From the NCBI RefSeq assembly GCF_900111925.1, contig NZ_FOKA01000006.1, positions 174,400 to 238,399 of the forward strand: a stretch of 64,000 nucleotides of DNA, in the 5' to 3' direction. Positions 53,246 to 61,859 of this stretch are shown one piece after another. The position numbers and the translations under genes are program-made. Position 1 is the first letter of the stretch, and each line of letters starts with the position of its first letter. The notes beneath the pieces were generated by a model. The model saw only the letters and a program-made list of their open reading frames with translations, had not been told where the DNA came from and did not search any database. The stretch is from Cellulomonas marina. GTDB taxonomy: Bacteria; Actinomycetota; Actinomycetes; Actinomycetales; Cellulomonadaceae.

Positions 53246-56200
53246 GACGTCCACAACTTCTCGAACGCCCGGAAGGCCAGCCTCTCGCCGTGCACGTTGA
53301 GGTTGTCCTCGACGTCGACGATCAGCACCCTCTCCGACCCCCCGTTGAGCTCACCGCGGAGACCACGGCCGACCATCTGCTGGTAGACGTTCGGGCTGAA
53401 GGTGGGCCGGCAGACGTACACGGCCTTGACCGCCGGGGCGTCGAACCCCTGCGTGAGCACGTTGTAGTTGGTGAGCACGCGGATGCGCCCCTGCCGGAAC
53501 TCGTCGATGTAGTGCCGGCGCGCGGCACCCTCCGTCGCGGCCGAGATCGATTGCGCGGTGACCCCGCGGTGGGAGAGCAGGGCGGCCAGCGAGCGGGCGT
53601 TCTCCACCGAGGGCGCGAACAGGAGGACCGGCCAGTCCTCGGGCAGGTCGCAGATCGACCGCACGATTCGCTCGTTGCGCTCGACGTCCTCGCCCAGCTG
53701 GGTCTCGCGGCTGCTGGGGAACCTCTGCATCTTGTCGATCTCAGCCAGTTCGGCGTCGGAGAAGTGCACGACGGCGCCGTCGAGGCGCCGCTTCTCGACC
53801 TCGGCCAGCACCTTCATCTCACGAAGGGTCCGGTAGGGGTCGTCACCCAGGACGCCTTGGTCGAGGAGGTTCGAGTCGTACCGGCGCACGAGTCGCGACG
53901 TCTCCTCGTCGGAGTTGCCGCGAAACGGTGTCGCGGTCAGGCCCAGGAGCGGGCGCGTGGTCCCGGACCTCGCGCCGAGCCCCAACCAGTCGAAGATCGC
54001 CGTGTATCGCTGACTCACCGACGTGTGCGCCTCGTCGACGACGACGACGGACGGCTCCCGCAGCCACGCGTACGTTTCGCTGCGCGACCCGATGATCGAG
54101 TCGAGCTTCGCGTCGGTCGCGACGACGACCTGCGTACCGACCGGCTCCTCCTCGACCTCGTTCGACCCCCAGAGCCGGCTGAGCACGAGCTCCCCCGGAC
54201 CGAGAGCCCGCCACACGTAGGTCCAGCTCTCCGCTGCCTGCTCGCACAGCTCTTCGGACTGGGCGATCCAGACGATCGGTCCGGTGAGCCTGCCCGCGGC
54301 GACCTCCTCGACGAGCGCCTGGACGGTGACACGGGTCTTCCCCGCGCCCGTCGGGAGGGACACGACGCCTCGCTGTCGCCCGATCCCCGCCAGGAGCGCT
54401 CGGATCCGCTCGGTCACGGTCAGCTGGTACGGGTGCAAAGGACTCAGCTCGACGGGGCCGTCGATGAGTTCACGTGCCGGGGAACGCCGAGACGGGAAAC
54501 CCGCCCACTCTGCCGGGAAACCCATGTCGGCCACCCAGCGCCGCTCGTTCTGGCGGCCGCCGAACTCGCGTGGGGGCTCGAGACCGCGCTCCTCCAGCGA
54601 AGCCCTCAAGGTCTTGAGGATCCCGACGCCGTGCACCGACAGCGCCAGTCGGGCGAGCTCGGTGTCGGAGATCGCCCCCCCGCGCTCCAGAAGGTCGAGC
54701 GCCTGCTTGGGCACCTGTGACCGGAGCGCCTGGGGTCCGACCGCGGCCACGATCCCCGACAGGGCATCGGCACGAGCAGCCCTGCGGACCTCCTGTCGCA
54801 GGTGCGTGGCGCGCATCTGCTCCATCTTCGCCAGCACCGCACGGATGTCGGCAGCGCTCATGCCCAAACTCAGCGCGTCCGAGACCTGAGCCAGCACCTT
54901 CTCCGGCGCAGTGCCTGTCACCAGGACACGCCCGGGCTCCCGTCTGTTCTCCAGAGGCCGTTCCACCTGTCCCTGCGGCGTCGCGACCAGCCGGACGATC
55001 CGGCTGCACCGCTGCAGCCGGATGCCGAGGTCCTCGGCCTTCAGGGCCGGATTGCTCTTGAGGGGCGGGAACTCGTCGATCAGGTAGACCTCTTCCCCGA
55101 CCGCCGTCGCGACGACCTCCTCCTTCAGCAGGTCGCGACCGTCAGGCAGGCCGAGCTCCGTCCGGAAGTGCGCGGCATCCTCCGTGCCGAGGATCATCGC
55201 CGGCACCGCGGCCTCGACCAACGACTCGTAGACGGCCTCGGTGTCCGTCACCCCGATGTGCTTGGACTGGACCGCCTCCAGCCTACGACCGACGCGGACC
55301 ACGAGCGTGGTCGTTGGCTCGATTCCCGGGAGGTAGGTGTAGAACTCGTAGCGACGTCGGTCGTCGCCCCAGCTGTCCGCGAGCTGCTTCAGCGCCGCCC
55401 ACTGCTGAGACGTGAACTGCTCCGTACTCGTCTTGACCCCGAGGCGCTTCCCGAGATCCGTCGAGATGTCGGCCACCGGGAAATATTCGCCGGGGAGCCC
55501 GCCGGCTGCGGCGATGCAGTCGCAGGGGCGCATGGGCCCGAGCGACGAGTCCAAGAGGCCGTGCTTTCGGATCAACCACTCCTCGGGCGCCAGGAAGCTG
55601 AGGGGCTTGGGTCCTGCGCGCCTGCTCCGGACCCGCCAGGGCTGCATGGCTCCCTTGTCGAGCACGAGGCGGGTGAGCTCCAGCCGGCCCTCGGGAGACA
55701 GTTTCTCGAGGAAGCCGAGCGGCCACAGGACGGGTCGCTCCTCGACCTCGACCTGGTCGGACGAGATTGCAACATTGCTGACGTCCAGGAACTTGTCGCG
55801 CATCGTGTCTCGGTACGCCGTCAGCCAGTGCGAGTCCGAGGCGGGGCGCCACTGAGGCTCGCTGACGGCGCCGAGTCGCCGGAGCAGGGCCACGTGCCCT
55901 TCGTGGAACCTCGGGTCGACCAGGTGCCCGGCGTCCCTGCGGGCGTGGGACGGGATCACCGAGCCACCGAGGAACACGTCCCCGAGCCCGACCCAAGCGC
56001 CTGCAGCCGATCGCACCCGGACGAAACGGAGCACACCACCGGGGGCATGCGCCTCGAAAGCCTCGGCGGCCACGTCCTCGGGCACGTGTTGCGCGAGCTG
56101 CCAGACCTTCTGCCAGGCGTCCGCGCGGCCGGCACCGGCGGCGGCGATCAGCGCAGCCTCGAGCTCGGCCTTCTTGTCGAGCACCGTGACGCCCAGATCA

Positions 56201-57891
56201 CCAAGAGCCTCGACGACACCCGGTAGATCCACCAGCTTCGGGTCGACGAACGCCCCGCTGGCGTCCTCGGGGCTGGTCCTGATGAAGATCCTCCCCTTCA
56301 CGGGCCGGACCAGTGAGCCGTCCTCGAGCGGGACAATGCGGGCCTCGAGCACCGACTTCGCAAGTCCTTCGGCTGCCGCGCGGCCCTCAGGGGTCCCCCG
56401 GACGATTCCCGCGGCCAGTCGGATCGCCGCTGCTGCTGATGGGACGTCACCCTCCCGGACGACGCACTCGAGCCACTCCTTGCCGCTGAACGCCCGACCG
56501 CCGATGGATTCGACGAGACGACGGACCTTATTGCGTCGCTCCGGGCTCGAGAGCGCGGCCGGGTGGACCCACTCGTCGAGCGGCGCCGTGGGGATCCGCG
56601 ACCACTCCTGCCCCCATGCCAGATCGACGCCCTCCGGGGCGATGGAGAGCGTCTCGGGACGCCGCAGGCGCCCCCGGACATCGGGAACGCACGCGACCTG
56701 CCGCAGCGCGGCGAAGATCGGCTCGTTGATGACTCCGTCCGCCCAGCTCCGGTCTTCGCGGCCGCGGGCGGGCAGCAGATCGAGCAGGGCTGCCTCGTCG
56801 CCAGGGATCGCCAGGCTTGCGAGGGCTGATGCGACCAGCTGGGGAAGCTCCTCCCGCAGGAGGTGAAGGTTGAACGCTCCGCGAAGCAGATCGGTCCGGT
56901 CGTCGCTGAGCTGGAACGGAGCGCTAACGATGCCTGCCAACGTGGTCCCGGCGTGGGTCGGGAAGTAGGCCCAGAAGGACCCGACCGAGGTCCGCGATCG
57001 CTCGGGTACCGCCCAGACGATCCGCAGGCTCTCGCGATCGGCCATCCGCCCTGCGGCCGCCAGGACAGCCTTCGGCGGGTGCACCTCGCGGGAGAAGACC
57101 TGCCATCGGGACACATCGCCGCTCGCAGACCCGCCCGAACCTCGCACGGTCAGCGCGACAGATCCGTCGTGATGCCGCTCGGCGCTGATGCGGTTGTCCA
57201 CGTCGCGCTCCTCGACCACGAGGCGGACCTCGGAGATGTGGGGCGAGAAGAGGAGGAACTCCGCCCGGAAACCGGACAGGTCCTTCGTCAGGGCCGCGCG
57301 CCTGTCCGCTGTGAGGCCTGGTAGGACGATCACGGTCGAGGCCCACTCCATCAGCTCCGCCAGGCGGGCGTCCTCGCGCGCCGCCAGCCCTGCGTCGACC
57401 ACCCGCGCCAGACGCATGGTCGGGTATCGCGGCGCGTCGAAGCCGGCTTCTCTGATGGTCCGTTCGGCCCAGCCCTGCTCGAAAGCGAACGACACCGAGC
57501 GGCTGTAGACCCGCGGCTCGGTGGTGATCGCGAGGACCGACTTGAAGCCGATCCCGAAGCGGCCGATCCTGTCGTCGTCCTTGGCCGACAGGTCCGAGGC
57601 CATGAGCGCCTCGACGCCTTTGCGCGTGAACGGCTCTCCATCGTTGGCGACGTAGAGCGTGTCCGAGGTCAGACGGATCTCGATCCGGGAGCCGCCGACC
57701 CGAGCCGCGTCGACCGCGTTCTGGAGGAGCTCGTCGAGCTGGCGGAACCTGTAGCCCCCTTCGGCGATCCGCCGCTCGTTGTTCGCGTCCTCCTCGACGC
57801 GCTTGCGATCCTGCGCGTAGACGGCGAGACACGCCTCCGTCTGCTCGCGCACGACCTGTGCGAGCGCACCGTCTCCTGCAGCCAAGCCCAT
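53242..57891 (-). CDS. Giant sacsin-type GHKL ATPase fused to SF2 helicase
   Basis: A 1549-residue protein. Residues ~35-200 are a sacsin/Hsp90-like GHKL ATPase: N-box QLDELLQNAVDAAR (E54, N58), G1 LYVANDGEPF (D84, G85), G2 IGRFGIGFKSVL (110-119). A long central region (~250-1120) has no recognised motif. Residues ~1140-1540 are a DEAD/DEAH-type helicase: Walker A SLPTGAGKTRV (~1180), VVVDEAHTSVS (~1285), LTATPFRG, and QQMVGRGLRGELNGG. This fusion places an ATP-driven clamp-like module on a translocase. G-rich Shine-Dalgarno-like sequence precedes the ATG; its stop is coupled to the UvrD-like gene. Confidence 0.88.
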   Translation of the reverse strand: MGLAAGDGALAQVVREQTEACLAVYAQDRKRVEEDANNERRIAEGGYRFRQLDELLQNAVDAARVGGSRIEIRLTSDTLYVANDGEPFTRKGVEALMASDLSAKDDDRIGRFGIGFKSVLAITTEPRVYSRSVSFAFEQGWAERTIREAGFDAPRYPTMRLARVVDAGLAAREDARLAELMEWASTVIVLPGLTADRRAALTKDLSGFRAEFLLFSPHISEVRLVVEERDVDNRISAERHHDGSVALTVRGSGGSASGDVSRWQVFSREVHPPKAVLAAAGRMADRESLRIVWAVPERSRTSVGSFWAYFPTHAGTTLAGIVSAPFQLSDDRTDLLRGAFNLHLLREELPQLVASALASLAIPGDEAALLDLLPARGREDRSWADGVINEPIFAALRQVACVPDVRGRLRRPETLSIAPEGVDLAWGQEWSRIPTAPLDEWVHPAALSSPERRNKVRRLVESIGGRAFSGKEWLECVVREGDVPSAAAAIRLAAGIVRGTPEGRAAAEGLAKSVLEARIVPLEDGSLVRPVKGRIFIRTSPEDASGAFVDPKLVDLPGVVEALGDLGVTVLDKKAELEAALIAAAGAGRADAWQKVWQLAQHVPEDVAAEAFEAHAPGGVLRFVRVRSAAGAWVGLGDVFLGGSVIPSHARRDAGHLVDPRFHEGHVALLRRLGAVSEPQWRPASDSHWLTAYRDTMRDKFLDVSNVAISSDQVEVEERPVLWPLGFLEKLSPEGRLELTRLVLDKGAMQPWRVRSRRAGPKPLSFLAPEEWLIRKHGLLDSSLGPMRPCDCIAAAGGLPGEYFPVADISTDLGKRLGVKTSTEQFTSQQWAALKQLADSWGDDRRRYEFYTYLPGIEPTTTLVVRVGRRLEAVQSKHIGVTDTEAVYESLVEAAVPAMILGTEDAAHFRTELGLPDGRDLLKEEVVATAVGEEVYLIDEFPPLKSNPALKAEDLGIRLQRCSRIVRLVATPQGQVERPLENRREPGRVLVTGTAPEKVLAQVSDALSLGMSAADIRAVLAKMEQMRATHLRQEVRRAARADALSGIVAAVGPQALRSQVPKQALDLLERGGAISDTELARLALSVHGVGILKTLRASLEERGLEPPREFGGRQNERRWVADMGFPAEWAGFPSRRSPARELIDGPVELSPLHPYQLTVTERIRALLAGIGRQRGVVSLPTGAGKTRVTVQALVEEVAAGRLTGPIVWIAQSEELCEQAAESWTYVWRALGPGELVLSRLWGSNEVEEEPVGTQVVVATDAKLDSIIGSRSETYAWLREPSVVVVDEAHTSVSQRYTAIFDWLGLGARSGTTRPLLGLTATPFRGNSDEETSRLVRRYDSNLLDQGVLGDDPYRTLREMKVLAEVEKRRLDGAVVHFSDAELAEIDKMQRFPSSRETQLGEDVERNERIVRSICDLPEDWPVLLFAPSVENARSLAALLSHRGVTAQSISAATEGAARRHYIDEFRQGRIRVLTNYNVLTQGFDAPAVKAVYVCRPTFSPNVYQQMVGRGLRGELNGGSERVLIVDVEDNLNVHGERLAFRAFEKLWTS

Positions 57892-57987
57892 CGATGTCCC
57901 CCCTGCCTCGAGCTTTCACCAGCAGATGGCCGGTTTGCGGACGCATCATCGCCGCCACCACCGACACGCAAAACCAGCCACCGGTCT

Positions 57988-58887
57988 TCAGGACATGCGT
58001 TCCGCAGGCTCCGCACGCCGACGCACCGTTCTCAGCCCCGAACGGTTCTGCTTGAAGACCGCGAACTCGGGGGCGTCGCGCAGGAACTGCCCGACGACCT
58101 CTGAGGCGGCAGCGCGCACGTGCGCAGGCACGTGTGCGACCGTCGGACCCTGCGGCAGCTCGTCGCCGTCCCACACGTCGCCGGAAGCCTTTCGGACCCA
58201 CGTCTCGAGGGCGACGACGTCCTCCGACCAGTCGATGAACAGCGCCTCGGGTGCGACTCCTGCGAGCGAGAGGTTGGCAACTCCCGCGAGGTCGTTGATC
58301 TGGTCGGCGGACATCGGCGATCCGGGCCGAGCCGCCTCATCGAGGTTCACGGTGGCGCGGGAGAGCTCGAGCGCCAGCGGCCGTACGCGCGCGACGTCGC
58401 GCTGCAGGAACGAGTTCACGAAGTCCTGCCGTACGAAGGCGCCGACGACGGGCCTGTAGTCGCCGCCGTCTCGGAAGAGCTCGGCGCCCCACCACAGCCG
58501 TGCGAACGCCTGCTTGTTCACGCTCCCGGTCCACCGCGACTCGTTGACGTCGCCCTTCGAGCCCCAACGGATCGCCAGGTAGTCGGAGTACCGGAGCGCC
58601 AACCAGAGCCAGATGCCCTTGTCGGCCGCCTCGACGCGCAGCAGCCGGAGCGCCGCGTGGAGACGGGGTGCGAGCCATCGATCGCTCTCCTCGATCGCAT
58701 CCGCCTCGGCGAATCGCCGGCGCCACTCGGACATCAGAGAGTCGAACGGGCTCATCGGGATGGTCGACCCGTCGGCGCGCCGGACTGGTTCCAGCAGGTC
58801 CCCGACGAAGTCCGGTGCCTCCAGGACTCGCTCGCGGTCCTGGATGTCAGGGACGCGCACGAACGAGTGCAGAACCGCGTCAGACAA
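57988..58887 (-). CDS. DUF6339-like protein of the defence operon
   Basis: A 299-residue protein with N-terminus LSDAVLHSFVRVPDIQDRERVLEAP, conserved-looking aromatic stretch KGIWLWLALRYSDYLAIRWGSKGD, and LWWGAELFRDGGDYRPVVGAF. This resembles DUF6339 proteins as I remember them; function is unknown and no catalytic motif is apparent. The TTG start at 58887 is supported by GGGAGG exactly 6 bases upstream and an 8-bp overlap with the upstream gene; no ATG or GTG fits. A 96-bp gap separates it from the giant GHKL-helicase gene. Confidence 0.72.
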   Translation of the reverse strand: MSDAVLHSFVRVPDIQDRERVLEAPDFVGDLLEPVRRADGSTIPMSPFDSLMSEWRRRFAEADAIEESDRWLAPRLHAALRLLRVEAADKGIWLWLALRYSDYLAIRWGSKGDVNESRWTGSVNKQAFARLWWGAELFRDGGDYRPVVGAFVRQDFVNSFLQRDVARVRPLALELSRATVNLDEAARPGSPMSADQINDLAGVANLSLAGVAPEALFIDWSEDVVALETWVRKASGDVWDGDELPQGPTVAHVPAHVRAAASEVVGQFLRDAPEFAVFKQNRSGLRTVRRRAEPAERMS

Positions 58888-59851
58888 AGCGCACCTCCCT
58901 GGCGGTGTCGGCGATGGCCCCGGTGGTACCGGCGAGACGGGCGACCGCCGAGTCGATCTGCGCCCAGAGCGAGAACCGGCCGGACGCAGGCCCGTGCTCG
59001 ACATCGACGATCCGCTCGAGCAGCTCGTCGACCCCACCCACCGACGGCATGGCGCCGGCGACCGCCGCGAGCGCCTGCCGAGCGGTCCGGTCGCTCGGGA
59101 GCTGTGCCGCCTCGTCGGCGTCCGTGAGGTCGAGCACGTCGGCGACCGCGGCCCGGACGACGGCAGCCAGCGCCGTGCGCGCGACCTCCGCCCCCACGAG
59201 GTCGCGCACCTGACGTCTCTGACCCTTCGCATGATCGGCGTGGAGCAGGTCGCGGAGGCCCTCGATCGCAGAGTTGAGGTAGAGGACCAGCCCCTTTGGT
59301 CCGGTCGCGAGGACGGTGTAGGCACCCGGGTCCACCCGTGCCTCGGTAGGAGCGTCGCTGTGGGAGAAGTCGACCCAGACGGAGTCGAAGGGAGGGGCGC
59401 CCGAAGAGGCAGGGGCCGATGCCCGGTCCGAGACCAGGCGCCACGGCTCGGAACGGGCGACGAGGCGACGCACGCCGCCCACGAGCCCCGTCACCTCGAC
59501 GGTGAGCTCCGGCGAGCCCGCCAGGACCGAGGACCGCACGGGTACCAGACCCGACCAGGCGCCGTCCCACGACTTCTCGAGCGGGATCGCGGTCCGCCAG
59601 AGCGTCTCTGAGCACCGGAGCAGGGCGTGCGCGCGGAGGTCGACCGTGTCCCCGGTGAGGTCGCGCCGGAACGCCCCGCCGACGTCTGACGTGACCCTCA
59701 GCGAGGCCTCGCGCCACAGGCTCTCGTGCAGCAGCACGCTCCGGTGCTCGGGGTCGAGGAGGTCGTCGTGCGGCTCGTCGTCGACGACGAGGTCCGACAC
59801 CTTCAGGGTCCATGGCTCGGACCAGGACGTCCAAGGAAGCAGGAGGCTCAC
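58880..59851 (-). CDS. Uncharacterised defence-operon protein
   Basis: A 323-residue protein I do not recognise. The N-terminal half is beta-rich with many Trp (LLLPWTSWSEPWTLKVSDLV, DGAWSGLVPVRSS). The C-terminal half is helical (GLVLYLNSAIEGLRDLLHAD, GAEVARTALAAVVRAAVADVLDL). No nuclease or ATPase motif is seen. GTG start overlaps the GHKL ATPase stop by 4 bp and its own stop overlaps the DUF6339-like start, so the three proteins are made together and may form a complex. Confidence 0.72.
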   Translation of the reverse strand: MSLLLPWTSWSEPWTLKVSDLVVDDEPHDDLLDPEHRSVLLHESLWREASLRVTSDVGGAFRRDLTGDTVDLRAHALLRCSETLWRTAIPLEKSWDGAWSGLVPVRSSVLAGSPELTVEVTGLVGGVRRLVARSEPWRLVSDRASAPASSGAPPFDSVWVDFSHSDAPTEARVDPGAYTVLATGPKGLVLYLNSAIEGLRDLLHADHAKGQRRQVRDLVGAEVARTALAAVVRAAVADVLDLTDADEAAQLPSDRTARQALAAVAGAMPSVGGVDELLERIVDVEHGPASGRFSLWAQIDSAVARLAGTTGAIADTAREVRFV

Positions 59852-61779
59852 GAGGGCTGCCCCTCGTCGAGGACCCTCAGCCGCACGTCGACGCGGGAAA
59901 TCTCCGCAGGGATCGGGGCCACCGCAGGCGACCGTCCGCGAAGCGCCGCCTTGACGATCCGAGCGCGGTCCTTCTCCGGGAGGACGACCGAGCGACCGTC
60001 GCAGGTGCCGTCGACGGGCCCCACGACGTCGAGCGGGCCGCCCCAGGGCACGACGACGGCGGATGTGTCCATGCCGATGAGCACGAGCTCAGGCTGGATC
60101 GCCCAACCCTGCGCGCGGTTCTGCGCACGCACGGTGAACCGGATGTCCCACACGCCCTCGACCACCTCGGCGGACACGTCGACCACCTCGGGCTTACGCC
60201 CGACCGTCGCACCCCGGCCGCCGGACCCGGGAGCGCCCGTGAGGAACCGCAGGTGCTTGAGCACCGCTTGCGGGGGACTGTCGGGCGGGGGAGGCGGGGT
60301 ACCGAACACCTGGGTCAGCTGCTCGAGCACACCCCTCTCGATCGCCTTGAGGTTCGGCAGCCACGGGGCCACGTAGCGCGCCGTCAGGTTTGCCTGGCTG
60401 GCCTGCTTGCGCCCAGTCCCGGGGATCCAGCGGTCGTGGGCCGGAGGCTCCGAGAACCGGAGGAAGTCGTCTGCCCGGACCATCTCTTCGGTCGGCGCGT
60501 CGGGCGCGACCGCAGACCCCGCGAGCAGGAACGCGTGATACGTCCGACCCTCGAACGTCTTGTCGATCGTCTCCACGATCATCTCCGGCCGGCGGAACAG
60601 GCACACGCGGTTCTCGAGGGTGTCGGGCTGCTCGTCGGACATCGTCACCACGAGCTTGGCCGTGTGGATGAACCGGGGGTGATCGTCGGGGGCCCGACGC
60701 GCGGACACCTCGACCTGGACGTCTCGGACGATCACCGCCTCTGGGTCGTCGAGGGTCTCGGCGACCTCACCCGCGTCGTAGCGACGAAGCGCCCGTGTGA
60801 GCTCGGTGAAGGTGTCGGACGGGTCGACCACGGTCGACTCGGTGCGAATCCCGTTCTCCTCGACATCAATTCGCACGGTCATCCGTCGCCGGGCGAGGAG
60901 CGGCCAGAAGCTCTCTTCGATCCCCTGTCGGAGCTCCTTGGCGAGGCCGCTCAGCGCGTTCCTGCCGTAGACGGTCCGAGGGTTGTCGGGGTCGTAGAAG
61001 CCCACGGCGAGCGCCGTCGTCCCCGGGCGGTCGTCGGGTCTCGAGACGTGGAGCCGCCGCGCGAGGTCGTGGTCTCCCCAGACGGACCGGACATTCTCGT
61101 CGCCCTCCGCCACGCCGAAGTACCCGCGCCCTTGGTACGACGTGCCGTCGAGATGATGTACGACTCCCTGCTGAACGCCGAAGAGCCGGCTGCGGAACTG
61201 CCCGTCCGACGCGTCCTCTGGGCGCACGGTGGAGTTGAAGAGCACCGTCTGCACCCGCGAGAAGCGCCAGTACACGGCTTTGCCCAGCCCGAAAGATCCG
61301 CCGGCGGCCTTGTCCTTGCCGCTGAACAGGTCGAGCCGGCAGAGCTTCACGAAGTTGCCGAACAGGTCTTCGTCCCCCACGGCGAACTCCGGCCCGTGCA
61401 GCCCTCGGGCTCCGTGGTCGCTGACGCGCAGAAGGACGAGCGCGTCTGCGAGCCTGAGGTCCTCCACACCGGCGGCGAGCTGACCCGCCGTCACCGCGCC
61501 CCCTGACGACGACCCCATGGCCTGCAGGTGCGGCAGCATCTCGTCGCGCCACCCGAGAGCCTGCTCGAAGGTCTCGCGGTGCGCCCCCGTGAGACGGATG
61601 AACGTGTAGACGAGCTCGGCGTCCTCGCCAGGGAGGCGTGCGTCGTTGGCGTTCTGCGCGCTCTCACGCGCCAGCGACGCCAGCCCCGCGTTGACCGTCC
61701 ACTGGTTCGCGTTCCCATAGTTTCCGTATGCGGGGTCCTGAGGCCGCCATTGCCACCGGACCGCTGATCCATCGCTCAT
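59848..61779 (-). CDS. GHKL-fold ATPase of the defence operon
   Basis: A 643-residue protein with a Hsp90/histidine-kinase-type ATPase at the N-terminus. The N-box is ASLARESAQNANDAR (E39, N43), G1 is VLLRVSDHGARGLHG and G2 is AGGSFGLGKAVYWRFS. No histidine phospho-acceptor or HSP90 tail is visible. The C-terminal ~250 residues are beta-rich (DIRFTVRAQNRAQGWAIQPELVL). It resembles ATPases paired with large helicases in other defence operons. It starts 80 bp after the large methyltransferase and is coupled to the next gene. Confidence 0.8.
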   Translation of the reverse strand: MSDGSAVRWQWRPQDPAYGNYGNANQWTVNAGLASLARESAQNANDARLPGEDAELVYTFIRLTGAHRETFEQALGWRDEMLPHLQAMGSSSGGAVTAGQLAAGVEDLRLADALVLLRVSDHGARGLHGPEFAVGDEDLFGNFVKLCRLDLFSGKDKAAGGSFGLGKAVYWRFSRVQTVLFNSTVRPEDASDGQFRSRLFGVQQGVVHHLDGTSYQGRGYFGVAEGDENVRSVWGDHDLARRLHVSRPDDRPGTTALAVGFYDPDNPRTVYGRNALSGLAKELRQGIEESFWPLLARRRMTVRIDVEENGIRTESTVVDPSDTFTELTRALRRYDAGEVAETLDDPEAVIVRDVQVEVSARRAPDDHPRFIHTAKLVVTMSDEQPDTLENRVCLFRRPEMIVETIDKTFEGRTYHAFLLAGSAVAPDAPTEEMVRADDFLRFSEPPAHDRWIPGTGRKQASQANLTARYVAPWLPNLKAIERGVLEQLTQVFGTPPPPPDSPPQAVLKHLRFLTGAPGSGGRGATVGRKPEVVDVSAEVVEGVWDIRFTVRAQNRAQGWAIQPELVLIGMDTSAVVVPWGGPLDVVGPVDGTCDGRSVVLPEKDRARIVKAALRGRSPAVAPIPAEISRVDVRLRVLDEGQPS

Positions 61780-61859
61780 ATGGACGTCATCATGACCTAG
61801 GCGACCCCCGACATGTCAGTGGCTCGCGGGTGAATCACGCGGTCGGTCGTATGCCTGGC

